Source: Tolypeutes matacus
Lineage: Eukaryota > Chordata > Mammalia > Cingulata > Chlamyphoridae
Reading direction: 5' to 3'
Assembly: GCA_026826555.1 (NCBI GenBank)
Contig: JAKSZT010054308.1
Location: 5,598,131 to 5,662,130 of the forward strand
DNA length: 64,000 bases
In this document: in pieces, positions 24,801-38,110 of the stretch
Layout: each line of letters begins with the position of its first letter
How positions within the stretch are numbered: the stretch's first letter is position 1
Notes under the pieces: generated by a model
What the model was told of the DNA's origin: nothing
Seen by the model: only the letters and a program-made list of their open reading frames with translations
Databases searched by the model: none
Position numbers and translations under genes: made by a program

Positions 24801-27119
24801 CTCATGGTCTAGTTAGGGTTGGAGTTAACTTGATTCTTAGGATTAGGTTTGGATAGGAGTTAGTGTTGTGTTAAGGGTTACTGTTTGGGGTGAAGGTTGA
24901 AGTGGGGATAAGGGCTAGATGATGTGCCACCACGCCAATGGGTGTGAGGTTTCCGTGCAAGTTCCTTCCTCCAGGCTCTGCTCCTGAGTTCTCTCCACCC
25001 ACTGCTCACCCCAGCTCATCCCTGCTGTCTCAGGCTTCCTGGACTTACTGGAATCCGTTTAATGACAGCGACCATCTGCCACCCCTCCTAGTGATTTCCC
25101 CTTTCCTCTTCTGCTCTTCCTTCTGCCTTTCCCAGCAGGGAGTTATGCACCCTGCATTCCTGGGGGCAGGCCTGGAGGACTTCTGTAGTAGATGAACCAT
25201 TTGCACCACTTCCCGCCCTCCTGCTCCTCTATCCCTGCCCCACCTGGCCTTACCTCTCAATCTTCTATCATTTGCACATTTGGGACCCTGCTGTCTTCAC
25301 CGCAGTTCTCAGGGTTCTCTGGGGAGCTGGCCTCCTTGCCTTTATGCAACACTTCCTTATCACTCCCTCCCTCTTTCTCCTTTGATGTATTTTCCAGGGG
25401 TTCCATCAGAAGTCTCTCTGGAGGCCCTTCCTCCTCAATTAACTCCCTTCAGAAGACAACCCTCCCTCTCCATCTTGCCTCACCTCCTCTTGGGCTGAGA
25501 AATTTTTTCATCTCCCCCTTCGTCAGTCACATGAGGCAGGTCCCTCACAGGATTCCTGCCCCTTCTGGCAACCCAGGCAAGTAACTTTGTTAGGAAAAGT
25601 CATTTCCCTGGGATACAGGTGTTGAGGAATGCTGGAGTGGGGACATGGAGTAGTAAGTGTCTCTTTCTGTCTCTCACCCTGGGAAATGGGATGACTCCAG
25701 GGCTGTCTCTTCTATTCCTTCCATTAGCCACAAGCCAGAAGTTTAGGGAGTAGCTGTATGAAATGCAGAGGCCAAACTGCTCCCATCTCCACCTTCCATT
25801 TCAGAGAACTCTGCACATAAATGGACTAAGGGCCAGATCTCAGGAGGCTTCTCTGTACTCCACATTGGCTTCCCTGTCCCTCTCCTCTGCCTTTTCCTTG
25901 CTCTTGGAGCCCTCCCATGCTCCCATGAGAACTTGCCCCTATCCCTCTATTGGAGGACTGTGAGCTTGGTTGACACTGATATGTAGGGAAGGCATGTGCC
26001 ACTCTTTGGAATGCACAGCGCCCCATGTCCTCACCAGGAGATAATCAAGGGGGAATATTGGCTCATCCAGGAAACGAGCTGCTAAATTTGTTGTGAGATT
26101 GGTGTCACAAGCAATCAAAGGAAGCCCTTCTGCATTGTGGGCTGGGCAGCTAAATGAGAGATCATTAGGTTATTGCAGAGACCAGGAACAATAGAGAAGA
26201 AGGAGGCAGGGGGGGAAACGGGGAGATCAAAAGGTAAGGAAAGAATCAAAATGCATTGAGGTTGTGAAGGAGGAGGCAGGCTACTTCCCTGAAGGGTTCT
26301 GCTTGTACCTTCCTGATTTTATCCCCTTCACCACTGGCCCCATCAAGCTCTTCTTTGTGAAGCTTTTTCTGGTGCTTAGTGAGTACCTTCATCAGCCACA
26401 TGCACCAGGCTCTGCTTTCTGGCATCTGGGTGGTCCTAAGACTGAGATATACTGACACAGGGCAAAGAATCAAGTGAACAGGGTTGGGCATCCCCAGATC
26501 AGCCAAATGTCTAATGAGTAGAGAAGCTGCAAAGAGCACGTGTGAGACACAAGGGCACAGGCTAGAGTGGCGAGTTTGGATGGGATGGAAAAGGAAAATC
26601 AATACATTCTTTAGGACCCCTCTGGGAAGACTTCCTTGAGAAGGAATTTGAAGGGCTCCTGGCAGGCATTGGATAGGTGTAAACCTGCTGGGAGGTAACG
26701 ATGGCTGCCATGTGTAAAGTAGATTGCTGACCCCTTTCTGCTCTGCACTTGCCTCCTTCATGGAAATAACAGAGCTGTCCTGGCTTTTGCATGCTTTCTG
26801 GTCCTGGGAACAGTCTGGGAGAGAAAGTCTCTCTGTTTACCTTTGCCATGGACTCACAGTTGGTCTCCGCCACCCCCTCACCCCCCATCAATGTCTTGTA
26901 AACTTCCAAGAATAAAAGCAAGATGAATGGTTCGGGCCTCCTTGGGCCTCCTCTGCTCTTGGGGCATTTGTGTTCAATCTGACAAGTCAACTGAGTCAGG
27001 CAAAAGGAAAAAGATCAGGAACAGACACAAAGGGACCAGAGTTCGGGGCCTCCAGCCTCACTATCATCAATTCCAAGGGCCTCCCCCTGGGTCCACCCTC
27101 CCCTTTGCAGGCTGCTGCC

Positions 27120-27420
27120 TGTTGAATGGCACCATATTGAGACCCTTCTTCTATGGCTGTTAATTATGGAGCCCCCAGTTCCAGTCACCCTCAGCTCTCT
27201 GCAGCAAATTATCATTCTGTGCGTAGAACGAACGGAGTTAGCCGCATCGATTCAGCAGCCGGTTGGAGCTGCTTTTACTTCATGCAGGATTGATCCAGAT
27301 GACCCCAACTTGGGGCCTCTGGAAGCACCTTTGCGGGAAATCTTTTTAATGGAGATTAATTGGAAATGCCCAGAATGTCCTGGTTATAGGTGGAAAGTGC
27401 CGCATTCTCCCTCTTGGTAG
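27120..27420. promoter_or_regulatory. Candidate conserved noncoding block F
   Basis: Repeat-free with tggctgttaattatggagcc, ggagattaattggaaatgcc and an isolated CpG cluster (cgtagaacgaacggagttag, ccgcatcgattcagcagccg). CpGs kept in an otherwise CpG-poor intron suggest constraint. Inference. Confidence 0.35.
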
Positions 27421-27699
27421 TTACCTACTAAGACTTGTATGCAGGCATGCAGTAACACACACATGCTACCTGGAGGTGTGAATACAAACAAAGACACATG
27501 CCTGCTTCACCACTTGTACACACAGAGAACATTGCCGCTCCCACCACCCACAGCCTTCGTCCTTCCAGCTCTTCTCAGTCTTATCCCTGAAGCCTTACCA
27601 GGTTGACACACCTTGCCCTGTGAGCTCAGACCAGCCACAGCTTCCACTTTCGTCTTTCTGAATCTGAACCTCTTTCTCTGCCTATATCTAGTCCTCCTT

Positions 27700-28695
27700 G
27701 ACAGCCTAGAAGTCTCTGGAGGGCGAGACTGAAGAATACCCAAGCGGAGAAAGTCCCAAAATGGGAGGCATGACCTTGGTTCTAACTTCTTTATGTGCCA
27801 GCCATATCCAACTACTCACTGGACCTTCATGTCTCCATATCCTTTGTCTGGAATGTCTTTCCCCCAGTTCTTTAGCTGTTGAAATCCTTCTGTCTTCAAG
27901 GCTCAATGCAATCCTAGCCAGTCAGCATTTATTTATTGACTATCTACTGTAGGGCAAGCAAAGCCACCGATGTACAACCTTTATGGCTGCACAAGAGACC
28001 TAGAGCTATTTCAGAGGTTAACGAGATATGGGTCTTAGCTCAAAGCAAGGTCAGTGTGGAAGAATGCAATTTGTTTATTCATTCCTTCATTTAACAAACA
28101 TTTATTGAGGGTGTAAGCTCATCAGTGAAACAAGACCCCACATATGTCTGTGTTTACAAGGAGTGTTTGGACTGGACAGATTCACACAATCACTGCCTCC
28201 ACTAAGCCCACCCTGATTTCACCCCACCAGCATTGGGTTCCTCTTGCATAGCAGGATATTGGCAGAGCTTTTCAGCATTTAATTCAATATATTATAATTC
28301 ATCGTTAACTCGACTGTCACTTCTGGTATAATAAGAGAGCGAGGACAGCTTCTTTTTCCATCCAGCACACCCCTTCCACCCAGCACAGTGCCTGGCTTTC
28401 AGGTTCCTGCACAGGTCCCATTTTCCCTGCTTCACGCTGCTGCCCTTGCTGTTCCCTCTGTCTACTGGGAACACTTTCTTTCCCCTTTCCCCCCACTTAA
28501 CTCGTCCCTCCGAGCCCAGCTCAGACATCATTTCCTCTAGGACTCCCTCCCTCACCTCACGGACTTCCCTCCCTGTCGCTCCATCATGACACCTTATTAC
28601 TGGAATACCTGAGCTCGTCTACTAGTCTGTAAGCTGGGTGATGGCCAGCACCAGGTCTGTCGTATTCACCTTTGCATCACGGGCTTAATTGCCAC
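27700..28695. repeat. Nested L2 fragments
   Basis: Forward L2 at about 27700-27925 (ctttgtctggaatgtctttc), reverse L2 at about 27920-28110 (cttcatttaacaaacattta) and forward L2 at about 28180-28695 (gtaagctgggtgatggccag). Orders and edges are approximate. Confidence 0.5.
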
Positions 28696-28899
28696 GGGAC
28701 AAAGCTTTTACTTTTTCCTTCAAATTCCATCCTAGACCATTTTTTGACCTGTTCTACAGGCTCTGTTCAGAATTTCTTAAAACTTTGATATCACAAACCA
28801 CTTCAGTAGAACTTGATTGGACTGTTACAAATTGATTATTTGATGGGTGTCTGTCCAAAGTAAGAAGAAAAGATATGGGGTTTGTGAACAGAATAATAA

Positions 28900-29110
28900 T
28901 AAAACGGTAGAGTTGAAAAGGATCCTAAATATTACCCAGGGCCCTCTGCTGCCAGGTGGTCATCCACCCTTATCTTGAACACCTCTGGTGATGGGGAGCT
29001 CACTTCCATGTGCTATTAGAAAATTCTTATATGAATAAAAAGTCTGCTACTCAGGAACTTCAACCAGTTGTTCCTAGTTCTGCTCACTAGGAGCGACAGT
29101 CATTGCACGT
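28900..29110 (+). repeat. L3/CR1-like LINE fragment
   Basis: Contains cttatcttgaacacctctgg, tgatggggagctcacttcca and gttcctagttctgctcacta, which match the CR1/L3 consensus as I recall it. Family assignment uncertain. Confidence 0.4.
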
Positions 29111-30169
29111 GGCCTGGAGCAAAGGTGCCGTCATGAAGCTGGGGATACACCTGTGTTGTGGGCAGGTAGAGGAATCTGCCACATCTCAGAGGCACTGGTG
29201 GAGAACCAGAGGCCCATGTAGACAGTTCATCAGAACCCTGTGCCTTCCTATAGTAGTTCCTTAGCTAGCTCAGAGTCAGCTATTCCATCCAAAAGTGCTA
29301 GAGAAGTCTGCGAAGTTTATGGTAGGGGAATGGGGCTCTGAAATGAGAATGAGGTCTAACTCCTGGATCTGTTGGTCTTTGTCTTTTGTTGTTTTTGTTT
29401 TTTTTTTTTGTAATTTTGACCTGGATGAGGAGGGGGGAGTTGGAGATAGGAGGTGATAGGTGGGAGGTGGTGGGGCGTGGGAATGTTATAAAGCTCTCAT
29501 TAAGCTTAGAAATAGAGAAGTGTACTTAATCACACCTGTCTGGTGTCTGAAGCCCTGGCTCCTCCTGTCTCCTTTGGTTTCAGGGTAAAGGAGAGAATGC
29601 CTTTCTTACAGCTGCCCCAGGCTTCACCTTTCCGGATTTCTCAGCATTGAGGCCATTTATCCAGGAGCCTAATTCCTAAAAGTGCCAGGGCACCTCTATG
29701 GAGAAGGTCTGGGGACCAGCCTGTTGCTGGGACTCAGAGGGACCATTCCTGGCTACTCTCAGATTGTACTTTACAGTTATAGTCATAATTGTGGTAACTA
29801 AGAATATTAAAGCCAGCAGAGGGAGGCTTTCAGAGCAGAATTTCCACTTCCCTAAGTTGTGGAGCCTGTAGGCAGGTGCTGGGTCCCTCTCCCTGGGGAC
29901 CAGAGAGAATGGGCTTTAATGTAGCAGGAGGGAATGGGATGAGACCCCAGGGAGAATGTCCTGTGTGCCCGGGTGAAGGCAAGGTGGTGAGGAGATAGGG
30001 CAGTGACTGGCCTCCTCCTGGGAGGGCACAGCACACTCTAGTCAGCCTTGAGGACGCTGTTGGAGGAGGTGCTTGGGAGCAGCTACCTGAGCCAGTTTTA
30101 ATTTGTGGGGAGAGACAAGGGCCCTGCCCTCAGTCGCCTTCTGAATTACCTCAGATATAGCCCGCCTTA

Positions 30170-31000
30170 ATCTCTTCTCCTCCCTTCTCCTTGGCTAATC
30201 CTTTTCAGAAATCCCTTCCCTTTCTCAAGGATTCCTCTCCTTTTTCTTTGACCTCAATGCTCAAGACCTGCAGAGGAGGCCAGAGGGTGGTAATGGGCCC
30301 CAGACCTTCCCGCCATCCTCCTCTGCTTCCCCCACCCCTTCCTCAGCGTTCTCCAATTTCTTTCCTCTTGCTTCTGTGTCCTTCTTATCTTCATTCTCAT
30401 TTTCCTCTCCCAGATGGTCTCATTACTCCCCCCACCACACTTAATCCTCACTTTTAATTTCTTATCCATTTTCCCATCTTTTCTGTCCCTTTTAATGAAG
30501 AAGTGTTTCCAGGTAGATTCCTTACCCCTCCTGCCCACCATCAGAGAGAGAACAGGCTCCAGAATGCGCCCTGCTCTGGAGAGGGAGGTAGGCTCAGAAG
30601 GCACAAGCAATTTGGAGATTTGCCTGTTCCCCACCCCCAAAACAAAACAAACCTCACTTCCTTGCTGGCAGTTTCTTCAAAATAAAGGGTGTTGGATTGG
30701 TGATTGCCAAGGCCCTTTCCAGTCCTAACTATCTGATTTTCTTTCTGATTTAATTTTCCTCTCTTCCCTTTTCTTGTCTCTTTGTCTTGTTCTGTCTCTT
30801 TAATGCCACAGTGTTCCCTCAGCTCCTTCTTCCCTTCCCTTCATCCTTTCCCAAAACAATCTTCTACAGCCTCTTTCTACTCTCTCTCTCGCCTTTGCCC
30901 TCTGTTTTCTGTCATGGTTCTCTCTTCCAATCCTTTTCTCTAGTCTCATTTTCCCCTTGCATGTTGGGCCACACCCCTGGGTATCCTGCGTCCCTGTTTC
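30170..31000 (+). other. Pyrimidine-rich tract
   Basis: Long stretch with strongly C+T-biased + strand (many ccttcc, tctctt units). No gene seen; open frames on either strand are low-complexity artefacts. Confidence 0.5.
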
Positions 31001-31889
31001 TTGTCCTCCCACTCTGTGGCTTCGGGGACTGCTACAGAAGCAGGCATTTGGACCCCCGCCCTTTTCGCTTCCGTAGGTGACGGGCAGGCAGGGGAGGCTG
31101 ACTCAGGGGCCTGGGGAGGTATGGTGCTTCCTCTGGCTCTCTGGCTGCCCTAGGTCCTGCCTCCTGCTGTCTCCCTGCTTAGCCCCTACCTCCTAGCTGA
31201 GCTAAGTCCTTGCCTGCCGCCTGCCTCCTCTCTCATCTCCCTCCCCTTATCCATTAGGCCACACTGAAATTCAGTTTTTCAGCAGAACCATCCACCAGCC
31301 CTGGCTACCCCCTTTTCTGATCCTGTCTGTCATACCTGCTGTAGCCAGCCCCACTTGGGCTCACCATGCCATTGTCCTCCCCGTAAAACATTCCCTGGGT
31401 CCCCTGCCAGGGCACATTTGCATAGAGTTGTCAGCTCAGGTCTGGCCCAGGTGCTTCTGAGCTGGCAGGGAGAGGGAACTGGAGGCCCAAATGGGGCAGG
31501 GTGGGAACGTTCCCATCTGCACCTGCCAGTCTTTTTCAGTATGGGAGCTCCAAGTCCTTATGAGGACTTGTGGATTGGCAGGTCAGTTCAGGGACCCAGG
31601 AATGCCTGCCCTCGAGCCTCCATTCTCCCCACTGTGAACCTATCAGAAGGGGATGGAAGGAACTCTGGTGCTAGGGGAAAATAAAAAATGGCCTCTCTTC
31701 CCCGATACTGGCTACATCATCTGGTCCTTCAGCCACTGGCTTAGTGTCGCTAGCCCACAGACCTCCCTCTACACCTCTGCCCTGGGAGGATGTCAGGATG
31801 GGCCCCACATATACATGGTGCAGAGCTGTGTGCACAGGAGTGTCTGCAAGGTCTGGCTGAGGCCCCTGGAGAGCAGAAGGCAGGGAGAA

Positions 31890-32070
31890 GACTCAGAATA
31901 TCAGAGCTGATAAGGCCCCTGGGGACCAAGTTATTCAGCTCTTTCTCTTTACCATTTGAGGAAACAGAGACCCAGATGAGTGAAATGACTTCCCCAAAGT
32001 CACGCAGCTGCAAATTGCTCTCAGCCAGTTCCCTTTACCTCTCTCGGGGTCCTGTTCCTGCCTCCTGGAC
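31890..32070 (-). repeat. MIR SINE
   Basis: taccatttgaggaaacagag, tgacttccccaaagtcacgc, cagctgcaaattgctctc. Confidence 0.5.
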
Positions 32071-32639
32071 CCACAAGTCCACTCTCCTTGTTGCATGATT
32101 ACCAGCCAGGTCCCTGCAGCTGGCCTCTGTGGTCTGTCCAAGTGCAAGGAATCCAGGCCAGATTCTGGCCACCGGTAAAATCCCATCTGGTCCCTGGAAA
32201 GATTCCCCTATGGCTGTCCTGACCATAGCCCCAGCCTTGGAATTAGACATCAGTGTGACTGTGGCCAGGCAGGTTGGGGGTGGAGGGTGGGGGAGAGACT
32301 GGTTCTTCTGTCTACGGTTTTCTAAGGTGAGGAAGGACCAAAAGTTAGGAAGGTGGTGACAGTCACTTGGTTGTCAGGGCATTTGAGACTCCTACATTCA
32401 GCTGTGTCTTTTTCACATCAAACTGTGAAATGAAGCCAGAAGGCTTGGATAAGCCAAATGTTGGTGGGTCAGTGACAGTGTAGGTGATGATAGTCATTAA
32501 ATGGCTGAAAACATGTCTTTGGGGCATGCAGTTGGTCATTTGGACTCCACCTGATATTCCTATCACCTGGGACCTAGTCTGAGATCACCAACCAACTGAC
32601 CATGAGCAAGACAATTGAGTTTTCTGACCCTCCATCTCT

Positions 32640-33110
32640 CTTTCGGCTGTCACACATTTGTGTGCAGGTGTATGTTTGGGTGTTAAGTTCTATACAATCA
32701 TCACTTGTGTCAATTCATGTATTCACTATGATAAAGATGCTGAACATGTCCCACACTAGAAGGATCTCTCTATGTTTCCCTTTCATAACCACACCCACTT
32801 GTTTCCCATCCCCCATCCCTAACCTTTGGCAACCAGTAATCTGTCCTGTTTCTAAAATTTTGCCATTTCAAAAATGTTACATAAGTAGAATCATAAAGTA
32901 TGTAAATTCTTTGAATTGGCATTTTTCACTTAGCAAATTCCCTCCAGATTCATCCAAGTTGTTGTGTTTATCAATATTTCAGCCCTTTATTGTTGAGTAG
33001 TATTACTATGGTATGTCTATACCACAATTTATTGTCTTTTACAAATAAAGCTGCTGTGAACATTTGTGTACAGATTTTTAAAAATAAGAATATCAAGTAC
33101 TTTTTTTTTC
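32640..33110 (+). repeat. L1 3'-end-like fragment
   Basis: Has the run gtagaatcataaagtatgta, ggcatttttcacttagcaaa, ttcatccaagttgttgtgtt and acaaataaagctgctgtgaa that marks many old L1 3' regions. Degraded. Strand taken as the reading direction of these landmarks. Confidence 0.55.
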
Positions 33111-34514
33111 TCTCCCCCCACCCCATTGATATAAATTTCCATACACACGTATCTTTGCATGAAATAAAGATATAAGCTGCCCCAGAGGGAGGGGGCTACC
33201 ATCTCTCAAGTCACATCAAAATTTGACATTCTGGGATTCTGGGATGGACTCTATAAGGCAAAAATCAACAGACCCAGGTCATTTCCTCGTGCCCAGTCAG
33301 GCTGGGGCCTCTGTCTGCCCTGGTGAGGGGGTTTCTATTTTCTCTTCTCATCTGTCCCCACTCTGCCAATCCCTAACCGAGCACTCCTCTCCTCTCCTCC
33401 TCCTTCCCTCTCCCTACCTCACTTTCTCCTTCTCCCCCTGCTTTCTTTCCTCCTCTATCGAAAGTGCAAATCTTTCCCTTCTCTCCTTTCGCCTTTGCTG
33501 ACCCAGCCCAAAGAGTTGAAATCCTCTTTTCTCTGTGAGAGAATCCAATGTGAAGGGACCTCTCTGGCTGTTGCATTTTCCATAACACAGGAAGAGAATG
33601 GCTTGGGTGGGGGAAGGAAAGTTGGGGAGGGGGGAGAGAAGGAGCAAAAATGTGAGAGCAATGAGCAAGCAAGAGCAGCAGGAAGAGTGGAGAGTGGAGA
33701 GATTTAGTTCCATCTGAAAGCTGTCGGTGTGAATCAAAGGCTTCCCGTTGAACCAGCAGCATAATCTGGAGTGGAGAGTATGGAGGCCCAGGGGCTTCAT
33801 TACTGCCCGTTTGATAAATCTGGGGAGACAGGGTCTGGCTTCCACTACCAGCCTCTCCTGTCGCCTGGCTCTCCTGGCTTCCCATGTGCTTGGGCCCACC
33901 CCCTCTCTGTTTCAGGCTGGCCTGGCAGGCAGGGCTCTGGGAGCATGACCTCGTGCACGTATGCTGGGTCATGGGAGCAGATGGGTGCCCACGGGATGCC
34001 AAAACATGTGCATGAATGCAAATGTGCAAGAGGTGTGTGTGTGCCAGCGTGCACGTGTGTAATGCTACATGTGTGCTCACGAGGATTATACTACATGGGT
34101 GTGAGAATCTGTATGTACTTCTTGCCCCTCTCCAGTAGACTTAGAGGTCTACTTTACCAAAATGGGATTTGACCTCTCTGTTCTCCCCAAGCCTTTGTGG
34201 GGGAGCTTGGTCCCTAGCCCAGGGACAGGCCCAGCAAGAACAGGAGATGGTGGTCTCTTCTGTTCTACCTGTTGGCCCTGGTGCTGGGCAGGAGGAGGGA
34301 GTTGGAGACCAGAACTAGAAGGCACTGGCACCTCAGGAAGATCGATCAGGGTTGAGAAGGAGAGGTGGGATGCTGCTGGGCTGAGGAGAGAATGTCTGAG
34401 ATGAGGGGGACATTGTCTGTCGGGGGAAGTGGAGGTGGAGAGGCCCCGAGGACAGGTTTGCACAGTGAGCTGGCACATCCCAGGAGATGGTAAGGGGTGG
34501 GAAGACAGCGGTAG

Positions 34515-35290
34515 TCAGACTATTAAGACTGGCTCCCATACTTAGTAGGTGTGTGATGGAGGGAAGCTGCTCAGTCTCTCTGAGCCTCAGTTTCCCTATC
34601 AGGGATTGCATCTACCTCATTGGATTGCTGCGTACGTGCTTAGCACAGTGACTGGCACTTTATAAATGGACAATATATCATTACTACAGCTCTGACTTGA
34701 AGGTTGACATATTGCAAATAACTTAAACCTCTGGACAGATGCTGTTGACAGTCGTTGCAGCTTGAGTATCCCTCTTCCCTTCATGCACATCCAGGGGTGT
34801 TTATGACACAGCATCTCCTGTGGTTGGTGGCCATGTGCAGAGCAAGTCCACATGGCTACAGGGCGCTGGCCAGCCCCGGTCCGAGGAGCACTGCCCTCCA
34901 AGGAGGTAGACAGGGTTAAGATGGATGTTTGAGGCATTAAGTGGGGATCAGAAGTGGCAGATGGTGCAGCGGTAACAGGCACCAACAGTTCTCTTCAGAG
35001 CAGTGGCCCAGAATCCAGTTCCTCTGGATACTTCTCGATGCCCCTGTGGCGTGGCGTGGTACCAAGAGTGCAGACGTCTCTGAAGCCTAAAGGACCCGAG
35101 TTCAAATCTCGTCTCTGCAGCTTAATGGCTGCCACCTAAACACCCTGACCTCATTACCCTTTTCTATAAAATGGAGAGAATAACCGCTACCGTGTAGTGG
35201 ATTATAATGTTAGAAACGATGTTATAAAGCAACTGCCCTGGTGCCTGGTATATAATCGACCTTTTATAATTAGGCGTTATTATTATTAAG
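34515..35290 (+). repeat. Two MIR SINEs
   Basis: First about 34515-34675 (tctgagcctcagtttcccta), second about 35035-35290 (aggacccgagttcaaatctc, gtgcctggtatataatcgac). Unexplained unique sequence lies between. Confidence 0.55.
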
Positions 35291-35579
35291 GAATGTTGCT
35301 GGGATTGAAGGGACAAGAAAGATAAATCAAAGTGTCCCTTTCTCCAGGGGCTCCCGGGAGAGTGGGAGAGGCAGAAGCACACATACCAGTAACTTTTAAT
35401 ACAAGGCAGGCTGTGATAAGTGCTGTAACCAGAAGCCCAAACGATGCAGTGGAAGAATAGATGAAAGAACTACTGCAAGTCTAAGCACAGAGGAGCTCTT
35501 GAGTTATGGGGATGGGGGTGGTTAAGGACTATGGGTTAACCTGAGAGGAAGAAGGTCTGGGAGACAGGCAGAGGGGAAA

Positions 35580-36250
35580 TCTGCTGGGAAATCTGGGATT
35601 CCCTCCAGCCCTGACCACCTCTCCCCTCCTCCGCAGCAGCCTTCTTGCCCTCCTAATTTCTCCCCAGTCTTCCTCTGGGCTCCCTTCACCCTCACACCTT
35701 TCCGATCTCCTCCACCGTATAGTTAGCTTTTTACCTGCCTGCAAACCCTGGCTGAGCCTCCTAGGAATGTCCTGGTCTGGTGGGAAAGACGGGGCGCCCA
35801 ACACGCGGGGTGCCTCCAGGGTCTGAGGCCCCCCGGCACACACACTCCTCCACACCTCCCCTGTCCAGCTCTCTCTCTGTCTTTTTTGGCGCTCCAGCTC
35901 TCTGTGATTCTCAGCCCTTCTTTTCTGTTTTGGCCTGACTCTCTCTGACTCCATGGGTGTCTTTGTCCTGCCGTGTCTTTCCTGGCATTTTTCTCTCTGG
36001 ATCTGTGTCTACCTCCAGCCTTTGTCTTCTTTCCATCTGGGCCTCTTTCTGACCGAGATCTCCTCTGCCCTTCTCGTCCCTCTCGTCTCATTTTTCTCCT
36101 TCGCTCTCCCTCTGCCTCTGTGTGGGTGTCTGTCTTTGTCTCTAATCCTCAGCGTCATTTGCGCCCAGTCACCCTCCCCCTCAGGGTGGGTGTGAGCGCG
36201 AGCTCCCCAGTGCGAGTGCGTGTTTGGCTCAGTTTTCCCCTGCCTGTCTT
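35580..36250 (+). other. Pyrimidine-rich tract with degenerate tctgtctttgtctct units
   Basis: About 650 nt of C/T-rich + strand, with recurring degenerate tctgtctct-like units and few purine runs. No coding content recognised. Confidence 0.5.
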
Positions 36251-36269
36251 CACAATGCCCGTTTAAGAG

Positions 36270-36420
36270 TTCACCACATCTGTGGTGGTGCCTGAAGACA
36301 GGGAGGGAGCTCAAAGCAGGTGGGAATTCATTTAAGAACACCAAGGAGCCGAATGGAGCTCGCCCCAGACTGGAGCTGCCGGGCGAGGCTGTTTATCTCT
36401 GCAATGGGAGGCTGGTGTGT
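36270..36420. promoter_or_regulatory. Candidate conserved noncoding block G
   Basis: Follows the pyrimidine tract: ttcaccacatctgtggtggt (inverted repeat around an E box), gaattcatttaagaacacca, gaggctgtttatctctgcaa. Texture-based inference. Confidence 0.25.
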
Positions 36421-37059
36421 TTTCACTTTCTGGCTGTGGACAGGCCCTTCCTGATTCTCCACACCACAGCAAATCTTTTCCCTGCTTTTCTGTTTGGCCC
36501 CAGTTTCATTTCCTGGAAGCGGTGCAGGAGTGGGGATGGGACTGAAATTTCACTGCCAGTTCTGTGCACCACAGAGGGACCAGGCCTCCGAGGCAAATGT
36601 GTGCGTGAACCTGTGCATATCCCACTTGTTAGGCCCCTGGTACTGGATTCTTGGCGTCTCTTGCACTCAAGGACATACCAGATTCCTGCCTACTCCACCA
36701 GGCACCTCTACCCTTCTCACCAAGCAGAGCTATGATGCACCTCCTTGCTCACTTTCTGGGCCTTTTCCTCAACTCTCCCCACAAGTGCTCATCACCCCCC
36801 ATCCCCCACACCCCATGCATCAGAAATTTCCAGAGTTCTGTTCCTCCTCCCCTTCCCAGTTCAGCTCCAGGGAGTCTTCCAGGACTCTACACCTTGCTAC
36901 CAGCCTTGTTCCTCCCTCACTGAGGTGAGAACACACCCTCAGCTGGGGTCTGTGAGCCTGACCTGGGCCCAGGGGGGCTGTGCCCTGCAGCCTCCTTTTC
37001 TCCATGGGTGTTTCACAAGGCAGGACTGTAAGCGTGGCCCTTTGCTAACTCTCGCACCA

Positions 37060-38110
37060 TCAGTCAACACACTTATTCGGTGCATCTGCTGTGTCCCTGG
37101 CAGCTGGGCCCTGTGCTAGGTGAGGGGCTGGAGCCAGGAGTGACACAATTCAGGCTCTGAATTTCCCAAAGGGGGGGGCACACTAGAGCAGAAGTGAGAT
37201 GTGAGTACAAAGGTCTCGGGAAGCACTGAGACAAATTATGGAAGACTTCTCAGAGAAGGTGACTATTTGAATCCTGAGGAAGGGCAGGGGAACAGTGTCC
37301 CACTGGGAGAAGGGTATATCAAAAGCCTGGTGTGTGCAGATTCAGAGAACACAGGCTTGGTGAGGGCAAACTTGGGGCTTTCCCCTAATCGTGAGCCAAA
37401 GTAGGACAACCTGTGGGCATCTAGACTCTAGGATGCTGCCTTGGCTTCAGGGGCTGCTTGGGCCCACAAAACATTGCCTGTGACTTTTGACAGGCTCAGG
37501 ATCTAGGCTGCCTTCCCCGCAAGTTTGATTCCCAAGAGACTCTTTATTTCCATTCTTCTTTGGACTCTGGAAAGCTATTGCTTCCATCCCCTATCTCCAG
37601 ATTACTTCAACCAGGCCTAAGCCCAGAGGAAATTTTGCTTCAAAATTCCCAGGAGGACAGATACCACCTTCTTTCTTATGTCCCTGCTCAGCTTTCTGGC
37701 GGTCCATCCAATCATCTAAGTGCCCAGGGTAAATGGCGACAGTGAAGATGTGTCAGGTCATGCACCAGTATGTCATCACAGTCTCACTGAACACACACTA
37801 CCAACCAGGAGGTAGGCATTATCATTCCCCAGTTTACCAAGGAGGACCACGAGGCCTAGCAAGTAACTGCCTTGGCCAGGGTCACACGTTTAGGGAATGG
37901 CAGAGGCACAGTGTAGATCTAAGACCGTCTCCTAAATCTGTGCTCTTGGCATTTCAGATAAAGGTATCTTTGTACTCCTTAGACCAGAAGTATTGTTGTA
38001 CAGGTGAGCAAATGGAGGCCCAGGTGGGGGGAGTGACATGCGCAAGGTCATACCACTCCTCATTCCAGCCAGGTCCCCATCTCTTGACTCCAAGGTGTTT
38101 CCCACCTTTG
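37060..38110 (-). repeat. L2 and MIR fragments
   Basis: Reverse L2 at about 37060-37330 (ggcagctgggccctgtgcta), reverse MIR at about 37780-37960 (ggaccacgaggcctagcaag) and a possible second reverse MIR near 37985-38105. Confidence 0.45.

Noticed and set aside
33373..34080. 235-codon antisense open frame
   Set aside because: Runs through purine/pyrimidine-biased and GTGT-rich sequence; product is low complexity with no recognisable domain.
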